64,000 bases of DNA from Saccharomonospora xinjiangensis XJ-54 (GTDB lineage: Bacteria; Actinomycetota; Actinomycetes; Mycobacteriales; Pseudonocardiaceae): NCBI RefSeq assembly GCF_000258175.1, contig NZ_JH636049.1, positions 1,651,482-1,715,481 on the forward strand, read 5' to 3'. Positions 9,080 through 18,705 of this stretch are shown one piece after another (the stretch's first letter is position 1; each line of letters starts with the position of its first letter). The translations under genes were made by a program, and so were the position numbers. Under the pieces are notes generated by a model. That model did not search any database and was not told where the DNA came from. It was given only the letters and a program-made list of their open reading frames with translations.

Positions 9080-12000
9080 TTAGCGCACCGGATAGGCGCC
9101 GATGATGGTGTGCTTCAGACCGTTGCCGTCAACGTCCTTCGCCACGACCCTCAACGACACGTCCTTCGCGCCCTCCGGCGCCTGCACCGTGATCATCCGC
9201 TTGCCGTGCTTCCACCAATACGGCACGAACCGCCACGACTCACCACCATCGAACGACACCTCCACCCGGAGATACCTCAACCTCGGCTCCTCCGGGCTCC
9301 CGTTGCGTTGCACCGCCAACGGCAACCGCACCTGCTCCCCCACCTTCGGCGCCTCCGCCACACCGAAGCCGGCGTCGAAATGCACACCCAGCAACGGCAG
9401 CGCGGCCAGTTCCGCACTCGCGCCCACGTCGTCACGGAACGTCCACTCGGCGTCGATCACCCGCGACTGCGGCGTCAGCGTTGCCCGATCGGCATGCACG
9501 GCCAGCCGGTACGACGCAGGCCCTTCCGGCACCTCGAAGAAACCACCGTTGCCGACACCGCTACCGACCAGCTCGCCATTCCGATACAGCTCCACAGTGG
9601 ACTTCTCGAAGTCCTGGACCGACGTACCGGCACGGGCGCTGTTGTCGCTGTGCAGCGGTAGGATGAAGCCAACCCCCGGCTCGGCTCGGTAAGCCCACCG
9701 CCACGGGTTCTCACGGTCGTAAGGGAACGCCGGGCCATGCACCGCTGTGTTCCACCGCTGGGTGTGCTCGCCAGCCTCGAACACCTCCGCTGCACTGCGG
9801 TAGTCCCCGGTGACGCTCGGATTTCCCTCCTCGTCCTTCTCGTCCTCCGAAATCAGCAGCAGCAGCCGCGACCACGGCACCCCGGGCGTGTAGTACTCGT
9901 CCAGCTCGAACGGCAACGGCCCGGACACGATGCTCCGTTCCCCTCCGGAGGCGTAGCCGCCTTCCAGATAACTGGTGCGCACCCTGGCGAGTTTCTCGTC
10001 GGATACGCGGTGCGTGATCTCGTCAGGGATTCCGCCGGTGTACGGGAACCGCAGCCGGTACAGATAAGGGCTACCGACGAACGTGCCATTCCCGTCCGGC
10101 CGCGCGTGCGCCGTCTCCACGGTCAGCGAGTAGCCGTCGTGCTCCGTCCGCGAACCAGCCAGCAGCAGGCTGTCGAGGCTGTCGCTGCCGAGGAACCACT
10201 CGTTGCGGCCCTGTTCCAGCTCGATCCGGAAATGGAGAAGGATTTCCCCCGCCCTGGCGTCGGGGCGGTCCGCGAGTTCTACGCGAGCGTGGTAAGCGTC
10301 GCGCACATCGAACACGAACTCCTTCGCGCTGTCCACAACGATGCGAGGTTCGACGAAGGTCGCCGTGGTCCACTTGCCATTTTCGTCCTGCCAGGGATAC
10401 AGGATTTCGAGGTGATATGCGCCCTTCTCCGCTGTGATGTGGTAGGTGCCGGAGTCGGCGCCGGGGTAGTAGGATCGCGGCTCGGTGTGGGACACGAGGA
10501 TGACCTCCGCGTCCTCGACGGGGTTGCCGTCGTGGCCGAGAACGGTGATCTCGACGTCGTAGCTCTCCCCCTGCCGCTGCACCCCCACAGCGGTGCGGAC
10601 GACCGTCCCGTTGTCTCCGGTTGCGACCACTGCGCCGCTGTGCAGACCGTTCACCCCGCTGCTGAGGTCGAGCGTCACCGTGGCCTGCGCCTGCCCACCA
10701 GCCGGAACAGTGAGCTGGGCAGGACTCACCGTCAACGCACCCTCGATGTCCTTGCCATCAGGCGCTTGGAGGCTCGGGTCGAGTGTCAGCGTGACAGGAG
10801 CCGAACCGCTGTTGGTGTAGGTCACCGTGCGCGTCACCGGTTCACCATCAGCACGCGGCCATCCCTGCGGCCCGAAACTCACCACCGCGGGCTCGGCCAG
10901 CACCATCTGCTTCACGGCGCCGGCCACGTCCACCCGGCCCGCTCCCTGCTCGAACACGGTGCGCTCGGCGTGCGGCGCAGCAGAGCCGACCAGCGCCGCC
11001 TTCAACCGGTCCGCCTTCCACTCCGGACGCGCCTGAGCCACCAACGCAGCAGACCCCGCCACATGCGGCGCCGCCATCGACGTCCCGGACATGCCCTGGT
11101 AGTGCTCGTTAACGGGGTTTCCGAGGTCGGAGCCACCCGCACGCGCCGCCACCACATCCACCCCAGGAGCGGTGATCTCCGGCTTCACCGCGAAGTCGTC
11201 GAGCCGGGGTCCTCGGCTGGAGAACTCGGCGAGTTCGTCGGCGTCGTCCACAGCACCCACCGTCAACGCGGCATCCGCCGAGCCCGGCGAACTGACACTG
11301 CTCTCCTCCGGACCGGCGTTGCCCGACGCCACCACGAACAGCGCCCCCGTCTCCTCGGTGAGCCGGTTCACCGCCTGTGCCACGGGGTCGTGACCGTTGT
11401 CCGGCCAACCACTGCCGAGGCTCATGTTCACCACATCGGCGCGCGATGCCGCCCACTCCATCCCTGCGACGATCCACGACTCCTGGCCGGAACCTTCGCT
11501 GTCGAGCACACGGCCCACGACGAGTTCCGCGTCCGGAGCGACACCCCGGTAGCGGCCCTCACTGGCGGTGCCGTCCCCTGCGATGATCCCGGCCACATGC
11601 GTGCCGTGTCCGTTGGAGTCGTCCGTGGTGTCCTCGCCCGTGAAGTCCTCGGCCTCCACTACGGCATCATCGAGATCGGGATGCTCGGCGTCGATGCCGG
11701 TGTCCAGCACCGCCACCCGCACACCCTCACCCGTGTGGCCGCTTTCCCAGACCTCGGGCGCGCCGATTTGCGGAACCGTGGAGTCGGAGGTCGCGGTCAT
11801 CGGCGCGTCGAGCCACAGGTGCGCGATCTCGTTGCCCGGCCGCAGCATCGGCGCCACGGACTTCCAGTACCGGGTCGCCTTGCCCTTTTCCGCCCTGACC
11901 GCCTCGCCGTTGATGGCGGCCAGGGGTCGCACGCTCGTCGCGGCCCCGTCGGCCAGCGCGCGCGAACGCGCGGGTCTGCGCCCTTCGGCGTACGACACCA

Positions 12001-12400
12001 TCACTGGTACGTCGGCACGAGCGTCGTCGTGATAACCCGCCTGGATCAGCCGCGACACGTTGAACAAGCGTTTGTCCAGTGTTCCCGCCGCGATCAGCGG
12101 TGCGGCGTCGTGCGGCACCACGTACACGTCACCGTCCTGGCGATACCGCCGGTGTCCGATGTCCTCCCTGCCGGGCCCTGGCAGCACGACGAGGTCGGCG
12201 AGTGCTCCGTCTCCGGTCACGCGCACGCGGTCTCCCGTCACCAGGGTGACGGTGCGGTCCGTGCTGGAAGGCACGGACAGAGCGGTTGGCGGCGTCTGTG
12301 GCGGCGGTGGACCGGCCGCCACCGGCGGTGCCGCCGCGACCATCAACGCGCCCGTCAGCGCGGCGACCACGCCGAGCCCGGGTCGTCGGTGTCTCAACAC
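9080..12400 (-). CDS. secreted S8 family serine peptidase (subtilase) 2
   Basis: A 1106-residue paralogue of subtilase 1 with the same order: signal peptide (LRHRRPGLG then a hydrophobic run to about residue 29), propeptide with TVTLVTGDRVRVTG, catalytic Asp in AVLDTGIDAEHPDL near 232, His in NGHGTHVAG near 268, Ser in SGTSMAAPHVAG near 438, then long beta-rich regions. Start GTG 12400 has GGGGAA about 4 bases upstream. The last roughly 60 residues match subtilase 1 almost exactly, also at the nucleotide level, while the middle regions diverge, which suggests gene conversion or selection on the C-terminus. Secreted, presumably self-processing; substrate unknown. Confidence 0.93.
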   Translation of the reverse strand: MLRHRRPGLGVVAALTGALMVAAAPPVAAGPPPPQTPPTALSVPSSTDRTVTLVTGDRVRVTGDGALADLVVLPGPGREDIGHRRYRQDGDVYVVPHDAAPLIAAGTLDKRLFNVSRLIQAGYHDDARADVPVMVSYAEGRRPARSRALADGAATSVRPLAAINGEAVRAEKGKATRYWKSVAPMLRPGNEIAHLWLDAPMTATSDSTVPQIGAPEVWESGHTGEGVRVAVLDTGIDAEHPDLDDAVVEAEDFTGEDTTDDSNGHGTHVAGIIAGDGTASEGRYRGVAPDAELVVGRVLDSEGSGQESWIVAGMEWAASRADVVNMSLGSGWPDNGHDPVAQAVNRLTEETGALFVVASGNAGPEESSVSSPGSADAALTVGAVDDADELAEFSSRGPRLDDFAVKPEITAPGVDVVAARAGGSDLGNPVNEHYQGMSGTSMAAPHVAGSAALVAQARPEWKADRLKAALVGSAAPHAERTVFEQGAGRVDVAGAVKQMVLAEPAVVSFGPQGWPRADGEPVTRTVTYTNSGSAPVTLTLDPSLQAPDGKDIEGALTVSPAQLTVPAGGQAQATVTLDLSSGVNGLHSGAVVATGDNGTVVRTAVGVQRQGESYDVEITVLGHDGNPVEDAEVILVSHTEPRSYYPGADSGTYHITAEKGAYHLEILYPWQDENGKWTTATFVEPRIVVDSAKEFVFDVRDAYHARVELADRPDARAGEILLHFRIELEQGRNEWFLGSDSLDSLLLAGSRTEHDGYSLTVETAHARPDGNGTFVGSPYLYRLRFPYTGGIPDEITHRVSDEKLARVRTSYLEGGYASGGERSIVSGPLPFELDEYYTPGVPWSRLLLLISEDEKDEEGNPSVTGDYRSAAEVFEAGEHTQRWNTAVHGPAFPYDRENPWRWAYRAEPGVGFILPLHSDNSARAGTSVQDFEKSTVELYRNGELVGSGVGNGGFFEVPEGPASYRLAVHADRATLTPQSRVIDAEWTFRDDVGASAELAALPLLGVHFDAGFGVAEAPKVGEQVRLPLAVQRNGSPEEPRLRYLRVEVSFDGGESWRFVPYWWKHGKRMITVQAPEGAKDVSLRVVAKDVDGNGLKHTIIGAYPVR

Positions 12401-12410
12401 GTTCCCCTTT

Positions 12411-12449
12411 CACAGGTGTGGGGAGCCGGGGTGCTCCCATTCGCCTGTG
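12411..12449. promoter_or_regulatory. nested inverted repeat upstream of subtilase 2
   Basis: Outer arms CACAGG (12411-12416) and CCTGTG (12444-12449) enclose GGGAGC (12421-12426) and GCTCCC (12433-12438). The element starts 11 bases upstream of the subtilase 2 start, in the same relative place as the dyad before subtilase 1, and could be an operator or leader hairpin. Confidence 0.4.
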
Positions 12450-12581
12450 CGCGAAGACTGTGGTGAAGCGGCTACGGAATGGCACCCTGTCGCCGAACGG
12501 TTCCTCTCGTGCGACCAACGGTCGTTGAAGCGAGCTACGGCGGCACCGCCGGGATCACTCGCTTCCTGGCGCCCAGGTACG

Positions 12582-12707
12582 GGAAGTGCGGACACGCGTG
12601 CAGGAAGTGCGGACACGCGTGCAGGAAGTGCGGACACGCGTGCAGGAAGTGCGGACACGCGTGCAGGAAGTGCGGACACGCGTGCAGGAAGTGCGGACAC
12701 GCGTGCA
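12582..12707. repeat. six exact tandem copies of a 21-bp unit
   Basis: The unit, GGAAGTGCGGACACGCG followed by TGCA, repeats exactly at 12582, 12603, 12624, 12645, 12666 and 12687, and runs directly into the subtilase 3 terminator, whose left arm is a seventh, partial copy. There are no spacers, so this is not CRISPR. The period is a multiple of three, which creates open frames in several phases; these look like by-products. Confidence 0.95.
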
Positions 12708-12749
12708 GGAAGTGCGGACACGCCCGGGAATCGGGGTGTCCGCACTTCC
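12708..12749. terminator. hairpin terminator of subtilase 3
   Basis: GGAAGTGCGGACAC (12708-12721) pairs with GTGTCCGCACTTCC (12736-12749), 14 bp, 7 bases past the subtilase 3 stop. The hairpin is the terminal unit of the tandem array 12582-12707. Confidence 0.75.
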
Positions 12750-12756
12750 TTTCACG

Positions 12757-15700
12757 TCAGCGCACCGGGTAGGCGCCGATGATGGTCTGCTTCAGGGCGT
12801 TGCCGTCAACGTCCTTCGCCACGGCACGCAGGGAGACGTCCTTCGCGCCCTTCGGCGCCGTCACCGTGATCACCCGCTCGCCCTCGACCGTCCGATGCCG
12901 AACGGACTTCCACGACGCGCCGCCGTCGAACGACACCTGGATGCGGAGGGCACTCAGCTTCGGTTCTCCCGCCTCGCCGTTGCGTTGCACCGACACCGGA
13001 ATCCGCAGTGCCTCGCCCCTCTTCGCGGCGTGGTCGTCGCCGAGATCCGGTGTGAAACGCACGGCGAGCAGCGGCAGCTGTGTCGTGTTCTCCGCGTGCT
13101 GCGACCGGAAGGTCCACTCGGCACTCACCTTGCGCGACAGCGGGGTCACACCGGCCGCGTCGGCCTCGGTGACCAGTCGATACTCACTCGCGGTCTCGGG
13201 CACGAAGAACAGCCCTGCACCCGCCAGATCGAACTCGTCGAACAGCTCACCGTCGCGGTACAGCTTCGTGGACCCGGTCGCCGCGAAGTAGCCTGCGCTA
13301 CCCGGCCCAGGGTCGCTGTGCAACGGCATGTCCACCCGCAGCTCGTCACCCTCGCGAACCGCCCAGTAGGAGCCCTCGGTGTGGGGGAACGCCGGGCCGA
13401 ACACCGGCGTGTTCCACCGGCGCTCACCGTTGTCGCCGCGCTCGAACACCTCCGTGCGGGACAGATGTCCCGCCCACCCGGCAGGGTCGTCGGCCTTCTG
13501 GTTCAACCACAGCCGCGCTGTCCAGGGCGTACCGGGCGTGTAGTAGTCGGTGACGGTCAACGGCAGCGGCCCCGACACCAGTTCCCGCTCACCCGCGGCA
13601 CCCACTCCACCGTCGGTGTGCACGCTCGTGACCTTCGCCAGCTCGTCGGTCGAGACCTCGTAGGTCAACTCGTCCGGCACCGCGCCCTTCTCGGTGTGGC
13701 GCAGGTGGTAGGCGTACGGGCTGCCCGCGTAGCGACCGGTGCCGTCCGGCCGCGCGTGCTCGGTCTCCACTGTGAACTCGAACGTCTCGGCACTCGTCTC
13801 CGACGGCCGCAGGTACATGTCCTGCAGGTTGTCGTCGCCAGTGATGACACCGATCCGGGGGTAGCCGTTCCTGGTCTCCATGAGAGCACGCAACTCCGCC
13901 GTGCCCATCTCGGCATCCGGTGCGTCCACCGCCACGCTCACCGGCTCGGCGTCCCTGCCGTCCAGGACCACGGTCCGGTCGCCGTCCACGGTGAACGTGG
14001 GTTCGACGAACATCGTGGAACCGGGAACGGTGTAATCCTCGTCGGTGGTGACGTACAGGAAATAGTCGTCCTTCGGCAGTCGCAGCACGTCACCGGACTT
14101 GATGTTCTGTCCGATCGACCACGGCGCGTTGTGCCGCACCATGAAGGCGTACGCGTCCTCCGCGACCGTGCCGTCCCGGTCGAGCACCTTCACGGCGAGG
14201 TCGTAGCTCTCGACCTCCTGTTCGATGCCGACCGGAGTGCGGACCGTGGTGTCGCCGACCGTGGCGGTCACGGCACCGCTGTAGCGCCCGTCCGGCCCAC
14301 CGACCGTGGTATCGACGGTGACGGTCGCGTCGGCCCTGCCACCGGCGGGCACGGTCACCTGCGCGGGCTCGACGGTGATCATTCCAGCCGGTTGGACACC
14401 GTCCGGGCCGGACAGCTCGGCCTTGAGGTCCAGCGTGACCGGCTTGTCCGAGGTGTTCGTGTACGTGACCTTCTGCCGCACCGGCTTGTCGTCGGTGCGC
14501 GGCCACTCCACCACGCCCAGACTCAGGCTCGGCGGCGAGGCGAGCACCGGCTGGGCCAGCGCGGCTGACACATCGATCCGGCCCGCACCCTGCTCGTACG
14601 CCGAGAGTTCGGGGTGAGCCAGGGCACTGCCCATCAACGCGGCCTTCAACTCGTCGGCGTCCCACTCGGCGTGCCGCTGCTCCAGCAACGCCGCCGCACC
14701 CGCCACATGCGGGGAGGCCATCGACGTCCCGGACGCCGAGATGTACCCGTCGCCCGCGGGCTCGCCCAGCTGAGTGCCCTCGGCCCTGGCGGCGACGATG
14801 TCCGCACCGGGGGCGGTGACGTCCGGTTTGATGGCGTGGTCACCGACGCGAGGGCCGCGACTGGAGAAGCCTGCGAGCGCATCGTCCTTGGTGACCGCGC
14901 CCACCGTCAGCGCGGCGTCGGCCGACCCCGGCGACCCGACCGACATCTCCGTTCCCATGTTGCCCGCGGCGACCACGAACAAGGCACCGGTCTCCTCGGT
15001 GAGCCGGTTCAACGCCATTGACATCGGGTCGGTGCCGTCGGTGGGAGCGCCACCCAGACTCATGTTGACCACCGGCGCGTTGCCTGCGGCCCATTCCATG
15101 CCTGCGAGAATCCACGACTCCTGCCCGAAACCCGCGTCGTCGAGCACCTTGCCCACCACCAGCTCGGCATCCGGAGCGACGCCCCGGTACCTGCCGCCGC
15201 TCGCGGTACCGTCACCCGCGATGGTCCCGGCCACGTGCGTGCCGTGCCCGTGGCCGTCGTCCGCGCTGCCGCCACCGGTGAAGTCCTTCACCTCAGCCAC
15301 GGCCGAAGCCAGGTCCGGGTGGTCGGCGTCGATCCCGGTGTCGAGCACGGCGACGCGGACGCCGTCACCGGTGACACCGCCTGTGTGCGCCTTGTCCGCC
15401 CCGATCTGGGGCACGCTCTCGGCCAGCGTCGCCTTCACCGGCGCGTCGAGCCACAGCCGCTCGATCTCCGCGCCGGGCCGCAACATCGGGCGGACGCTGT
15501 CCCAGAACCGGCGAGTTTCGGACTTCGCCGTCTCCAGCGCCGCACCCCCGATCGCCGCGAGCGAACGGGTCTGCACGGCGGCGCCGTCGGCCGTCGTCCG
15601 CGCCCGGACACCGGGTGAGCCACCCTCCCGATAGGACACCAGGACGGGCAGGTCGTCACGGGCTCGGTCGTGATACCCGGCTTCCACGAGCGCCGTCACG

Positions 15701-16038
15701 TTGAACAGTCGCCTGTCGAGCGTGCCCTCGGCGATCAACGGCGCGGCATCGTCGGGAATGACGTACACCGCGCCGTGCTCGACGTACTGGTGGTAGCCCA
15801 CCTTCTCCCGGCCCTCGGCCGGCACGAACTCCCCGCCCTGCCGATCGGCGCCGAGCACGACCTTGTCGCCTGTCACCAGCGTGACGACCTGCTCGCCCTT
15901 CGCCGCCGTACCGGCCACAGGCGGGTTCGGCACCGCCTGCGCCGGCACCGCCGTCACCGCGGCCGAGGTGGTCGCCACGGCCACGGCCATGGCGGACACC
16001 GCCGCGACGCGGCCGAATCCATGTGGTCTTCTGCGCAC
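12757..16038 (-). CDS. secreted S8 family serine peptidase (subtilase) 3
   Basis: A 1093-residue exported subtilase and the most divergent of the three. Start GTG 16038 has GGGGAGCGGAGCGG upstream. The signal peptide covers about residues 1-37 (RRRPHGFGR, hydrophobic core, VPAQA cleavage). The catalytic Asp is in AVLDTGIDADHPDL near 229, His in GHGHGTHVAG near 265, Ser in SGTSMASPHVAG near 437. The tail AKDVDGNALKQTIIGAYPVR is shared with the paralogues, although the preceding 60 residues differ (VRHRTVEGER instead of VPYWWKHGKR). Being first in the direction of transcription, it has its own upstream dyad, so each subtilase is probably a separate unit. Substrate unknown. Confidence 0.93.
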   Translation of the reverse strand: MRRRPHGFGRVAAVSAMAVAVATTSAAVTAVPAQAVPNPPVAGTAAKGEQVVTLVTGDKVVLGADRQGGEFVPAEGREKVGYHQYVEHGAVYVIPDDAAPLIAEGTLDRRLFNVTALVEAGYHDRARDDLPVLVSYREGGSPGVRARTTADGAAVQTRSLAAIGGAALETAKSETRRFWDSVRPMLRPGAEIERLWLDAPVKATLAESVPQIGADKAHTGGVTGDGVRVAVLDTGIDADHPDLASAVAEVKDFTGGGSADDGHGHGTHVAGTIAGDGTASGGRYRGVAPDAELVVGKVLDDAGFGQESWILAGMEWAAGNAPVVNMSLGGAPTDGTDPMSMALNRLTEETGALFVVAAGNMGTEMSVGSPGSADAALTVGAVTKDDALAGFSSRGPRVGDHAIKPDVTAPGADIVAARAEGTQLGEPAGDGYISASGTSMASPHVAGAAALLEQRHAEWDADELKAALMGSALAHPELSAYEQGAGRIDVSAALAQPVLASPPSLSLGVVEWPRTDDKPVRQKVTYTNTSDKPVTLDLKAELSGPDGVQPAGMITVEPAQVTVPAGGRADATVTVDTTVGGPDGRYSGAVTATVGDTTVRTPVGIEQEVESYDLAVKVLDRDGTVAEDAYAFMVRHNAPWSIGQNIKSGDVLRLPKDDYFLYVTTDEDYTVPGSTMFVEPTFTVDGDRTVVLDGRDAEPVSVAVDAPDAEMGTAELRALMETRNGYPRIGVITGDDNLQDMYLRPSETSAETFEFTVETEHARPDGTGRYAGSPYAYHLRHTEKGAVPDELTYEVSTDELAKVTSVHTDGGVGAAGERELVSGPLPLTVTDYYTPGTPWTARLWLNQKADDPAGWAGHLSRTEVFERGDNGERRWNTPVFGPAFPHTEGSYWAVREGDELRVDMPLHSDPGPGSAGYFAATGSTKLYRDGELFDEFDLAGAGLFFVPETASEYRLVTEADAAGVTPLSRKVSAEWTFRSQHAENTTQLPLLAVRFTPDLGDDHAAKRGEALRIPVSVQRNGEAGEPKLSALRIQVSFDGGASWKSVRHRTVEGERVITVTAPKGAKDVSLRAVAKDVDGNALKQTIIGAYPVR

Positions 16039-16055
16039 CCGCTCCGCTCCCCTCA

Positions 16056-16074
16056 GTGATCAATTTGTGATCAC
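16056..16074. promoter_or_regulatory. GTGATCA-5-TGATCAC dyad upstream of subtilase 3
   Basis: A perfect 7-bp inverted repeat with spacer ATTTG, centred about 27 bases upstream of the subtilase 3 GTG. The A/T-rich spacer and its position suit an operator. TGATCA cores also occur at 34550 and 58863. Confidence 0.55.
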
Positions 16075-16136
16075 AGAGTGTGCCCGGTGCGCCACGGAGC
16101 GAGGATCGGCCGAGCGGTCGTCCGAACCACGAGTTC

Positions 16137-16154
16137 CTCGGCCGATCGGCCGAG
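16137..16154. promoter_or_regulatory. 18-bp perfect palindrome CTCGGCCGATCGGCCGAG
   Basis: A self-complementary sequence between the helicase stop (16177) and the subtilase 3 start. A further copy of its half, GATCGGCCGAG, lies at 16104-16114. It could be a helicase terminator without a T run, or an operator for the subtilase promoter. Confidence 0.45.
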
Positions 16155-16176
16155 AGCCGCGAGGCGGACACGGCGG

Positions 16177-18705
16177 TCAGGATTCGGCGACGTCCACGAG
16201 GTGGATGACGGCCTCGCCTGCCTCGTCGGAGGCATCGAGGTCCACCTCGGCCGTGATGCTCCAGTCGTGGTTGCCCTCGGGGTCGTCGAGGATCTGCCGG
16301 ACCCGCCACAGCTCCGGCTCCTGCTCGATGAGCAGCAGCCCGGGGCCCCGCGCGTTCGGGCCGGTGCGGATCTCGTCGTAGACGTCGAAGTAGTCCGCCA
16401 GCGCGTCTTCCCACGCCTCGGCGTCCCACCCCGACTCGGCGTCGAGCGCTCCCAATGCCTCGTAGTCCTCCCGTGCCGCGAGCTGCACCCGGCGGAACAT
16501 CTCGTTGCGCACCAGGACGCGGAAGGCACGCTCGTTGCGCGTCACCGGCGGCGGTCCCTCCGGCGTCACCGGCCTGCCGGAGGCATCGTGGGCGACCTCG
16601 TCGGGATGGCGCAGCGCCTCCCACTCGTCGAGCAGACTGGAATCGACCTGCCTCACCAGCTCTCCGAGCCATTCGATGAGATCCTGCAACGGCTCGGTCT
16701 TCGCGTCGTCCGGAACGGTGCGCCGCAGCGCGTCGTAGGTGTCGGCGAGGTAGCGCAACAGCACGCCCTCGGAGCGCGCGAGCCCGTAGTGGCCGATGTA
16801 CTCGACGAAGTTCATCGCCCGCTCGTACATGTCGCGCACGACCGACTTCGGCGAGAGCCGGTAGTCCGCCACCCACGGATGTCCCTGGCGGTACCGCGAA
16901 TAGGCCGCTTCGAGCAGCTCCTCAAGCGGCTTCGGGTGGGTGACGTCCTCCAGCAGTTCCATCCGCTGCTCGTACTCGACGCCCTCGGCCTTCATCGCCG
17001 CGATCGCCTCGTTGCGGGCCTTGAACTGCTGCTGCGACAGGATCTGCTTCGGATCGTCCACAGTGGCTTCCACAATGGACACCACATCGAGGGCGTACGA
17101 CGGCGAGTCCGCATCGAGCAGCTCGACGGCGGCCAGCGCGAGCGGCGAAAGCGGTTGGTTGAGCGCGAAGTCGAACTGGAGGTCCACGGTGAGGCGCACC
17201 CTGCGACCGTCCTCGTCGGGCTCCTCCAGCTCCTCGACAACACCGGCCGCGAGCAGCGCGCGGTAGATCGCGATGGCCCTCAGGATGTGCCTGCGCTGCG
17301 CTGGCCGGTCCTCGTGGTTGTCCTCCAGCAGCCGACGCAGGTGGACGAAGGCGTCACCGGGCCGCGAGATGACGTTGAGCAACATCGAGTGCGTGACCTT
17401 GAAACTCGACGTCAGCGGCTCCGGCTCGGCGCCGACGAGCCGCTCGAACGTGCTCTCGGTCCAGTTCACGAACCCCTCGGGCGCCTTCTTGCGCACGATC
17501 TTGCGCTTCTTCTTCGGGTCGTCGCCCGCCTTCTCCAGCGCCTTCGCGTTCTCGATGACGTGGTCGGGTGCCTGCACCACCACGTAGCCGTCGGTGTCGT
17601 AACCCGCCCTGCCCGCCCTGCCCGCGATCTGGTGGAACTCCCGCGCCTTGAGGTGCCGCTGCCGCGTGCCGTCGAACTTCGTCAACGCGGACAACACCAC
17701 GGTGCGGATGGGCACGTTGATGCCGACGCCGAGGGTGTCCGTGCCGCAGATCAGTTTGAGCAACCCCGCCTGCGCGAGTTGCTCCACCAGGCGCCGGTAC
17801 TTGGGCAGCATGCCGGCGTGGTGGACGCCGATGCCGTGCCTGACCAGCCGCGAGAGCGTGCGGCCGAAGCCTGCCGAGAACCGGAAGTCGCCGATGGCGT
17901 CGGCGATGGCGTCCTTCTCGGCGCGGGAGCAGACGTTGATGCTCATCAAAGCCTGTGCGCGCTCCACGGCGGCGGCCTGCGAGAAGTGCACGATGTAGAT
18001 CGGGGCCTGGTTCGAGTGCACGAGTTCCGACACGGTCTCGTGGATCGGCGTCAGCGCGTACCGGAACGTCAGCGGTACCGGACGCTGCGCCGACGTCACC
18101 ACCGCCGTGGGGCGGCCCGTACGACGCGTGAGGTCCTTCTCGAAGAAACTCACGTCGCCGAGCGTGGCCGACATCAGCAGGAACTGGGCCTTCGGCAACT
18201 CCAGCAGCGGCACCTGCCACGCCCAGCCCCGATCCGGCTCGGAGTAGAAGTGGAACTCGTCGGCGACGACCTGACCGATCTCCTCGACATCGGTGTCCGG
18301 CCCGAGCCGCAACGCGAGGTTGGCCAGGATCTCCGCGGTACAGCAGATGATGGGGGCGTCGGCGTTGACACTGGAGTCGCCGGTCAGCATGCCGACGTTG
18401 TCCGCGCCGAAGATCTCCACGAGCGAGAAGAACTTCTCCGAGACCAGTGCCTTGATCGGCGCTGTGTAGAAACTGCGTCGTCCCTCGGCCAGCGCGGCGA
18501 AGTGCGCGCCGACCGCGACCAGGCTCTTTCCCGAACCCGTCGGCGTTGACAGGATGACGTTCGCCCCCGAGACCAGCTCGATGAGCGCCTCCTCCTGCGC
18601 CGGATACAGTTCGAGACCGCGTTCACCGACCCACGAGGAGAAGGCGTCGAAGAGTGCGTCGGGATCGGTGCCGCCGGGGAGGCGGTCTGTGAGAAAGTCA
18701 GTCAT
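16177..18705 (-). CDS. DEAD/DEAH-box helicase with DUF3516 C-terminal region
   Basis: An 842-residue ATP-dependent SF2 helicase. Walker A STPTGSGKS at residues 53-61, motif II DEFH near 148, motif III LMSATLGD near 175, and the C-terminal helicase motifs GVGINVPIRTVV and QIAGRAGRAGYDTDG in the region 340-380. The remaining half matches the DUF3516 type of actinobacterial helicases (Ski2/Mtr4-like, long helical region). An RNA role is likely from family resemblance but not proven. ATG 18705 begins MTDFLTDRLPGG. It diverges from the 435-residue acidic protein gene, with 141 bases between starts. Confidence 0.92.
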   Translation of the reverse strand: MTDFLTDRLPGGTDPDALFDAFSSWVGERGLELYPAQEEALIELVSGANVILSTPTGSGKSLVAVGAHFAALAEGRRSFYTAPIKALVSEKFFSLVEIFGADNVGMLTGDSSVNADAPIICCTAEILANLALRLGPDTDVEEIGQVVADEFHFYSEPDRGWAWQVPLLELPKAQFLLMSATLGDVSFFEKDLTRRTGRPTAVVTSAQRPVPLTFRYALTPIHETVSELVHSNQAPIYIVHFSQAAAVERAQALMSINVCSRAEKDAIADAIGDFRFSAGFGRTLSRLVRHGIGVHHAGMLPKYRRLVEQLAQAGLLKLICGTDTLGVGINVPIRTVVLSALTKFDGTRQRHLKAREFHQIAGRAGRAGYDTDGYVVVQAPDHVIENAKALEKAGDDPKKKRKIVRKKAPEGFVNWTESTFERLVGAEPEPLTSSFKVTHSMLLNVISRPGDAFVHLRRLLEDNHEDRPAQRRHILRAIAIYRALLAAGVVEELEEPDEDGRRVRLTVDLQFDFALNQPLSPLALAAVELLDADSPSYALDVVSIVEATVDDPKQILSQQQFKARNEAIAAMKAEGVEYEQRMELLEDVTHPKPLEELLEAAYSRYRQGHPWVADYRLSPKSVVRDMYERAMNFVEYIGHYGLARSEGVLLRYLADTYDALRRTVPDDAKTEPLQDLIEWLGELVRQVDSSLLDEWEALRHPDEVAHDASGRPVTPEGPPPVTRNERAFRVLVRNEMFRRVQLAAREDYEALGALDAESGWDAEAWEDALADYFDVYDEIRTGPNARGPGLLLIEQEPELWRVRQILDDPEGNHDWSITAEVDLDASDEAGEAVIHLVDVAES

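Noticed and set aside
9737..12466. 909-codon open frame opposite subtilase 2, and similar long antisense frames (for example 6835-8286, 16078-18549, 31199-33151, 48709-51168, 51957-53912)
   Set aside because: These mirror the third-position G/C pattern of real genes on the other strand; they carry no recognisable domains and are full of Arg, His, Gly and Pro.
12582..12749. CRISPR array
   Set aside because: Units abut one another without spacers and no cas genes are in the window.
12586..14568. 660-codon frame beginning with repeated MRTRVQEV peptides
   Set aside because: It is a by-product of the 21-bp repeat, continuing antisense through subtilase 3; it has no ribosome site and no family resemblance.
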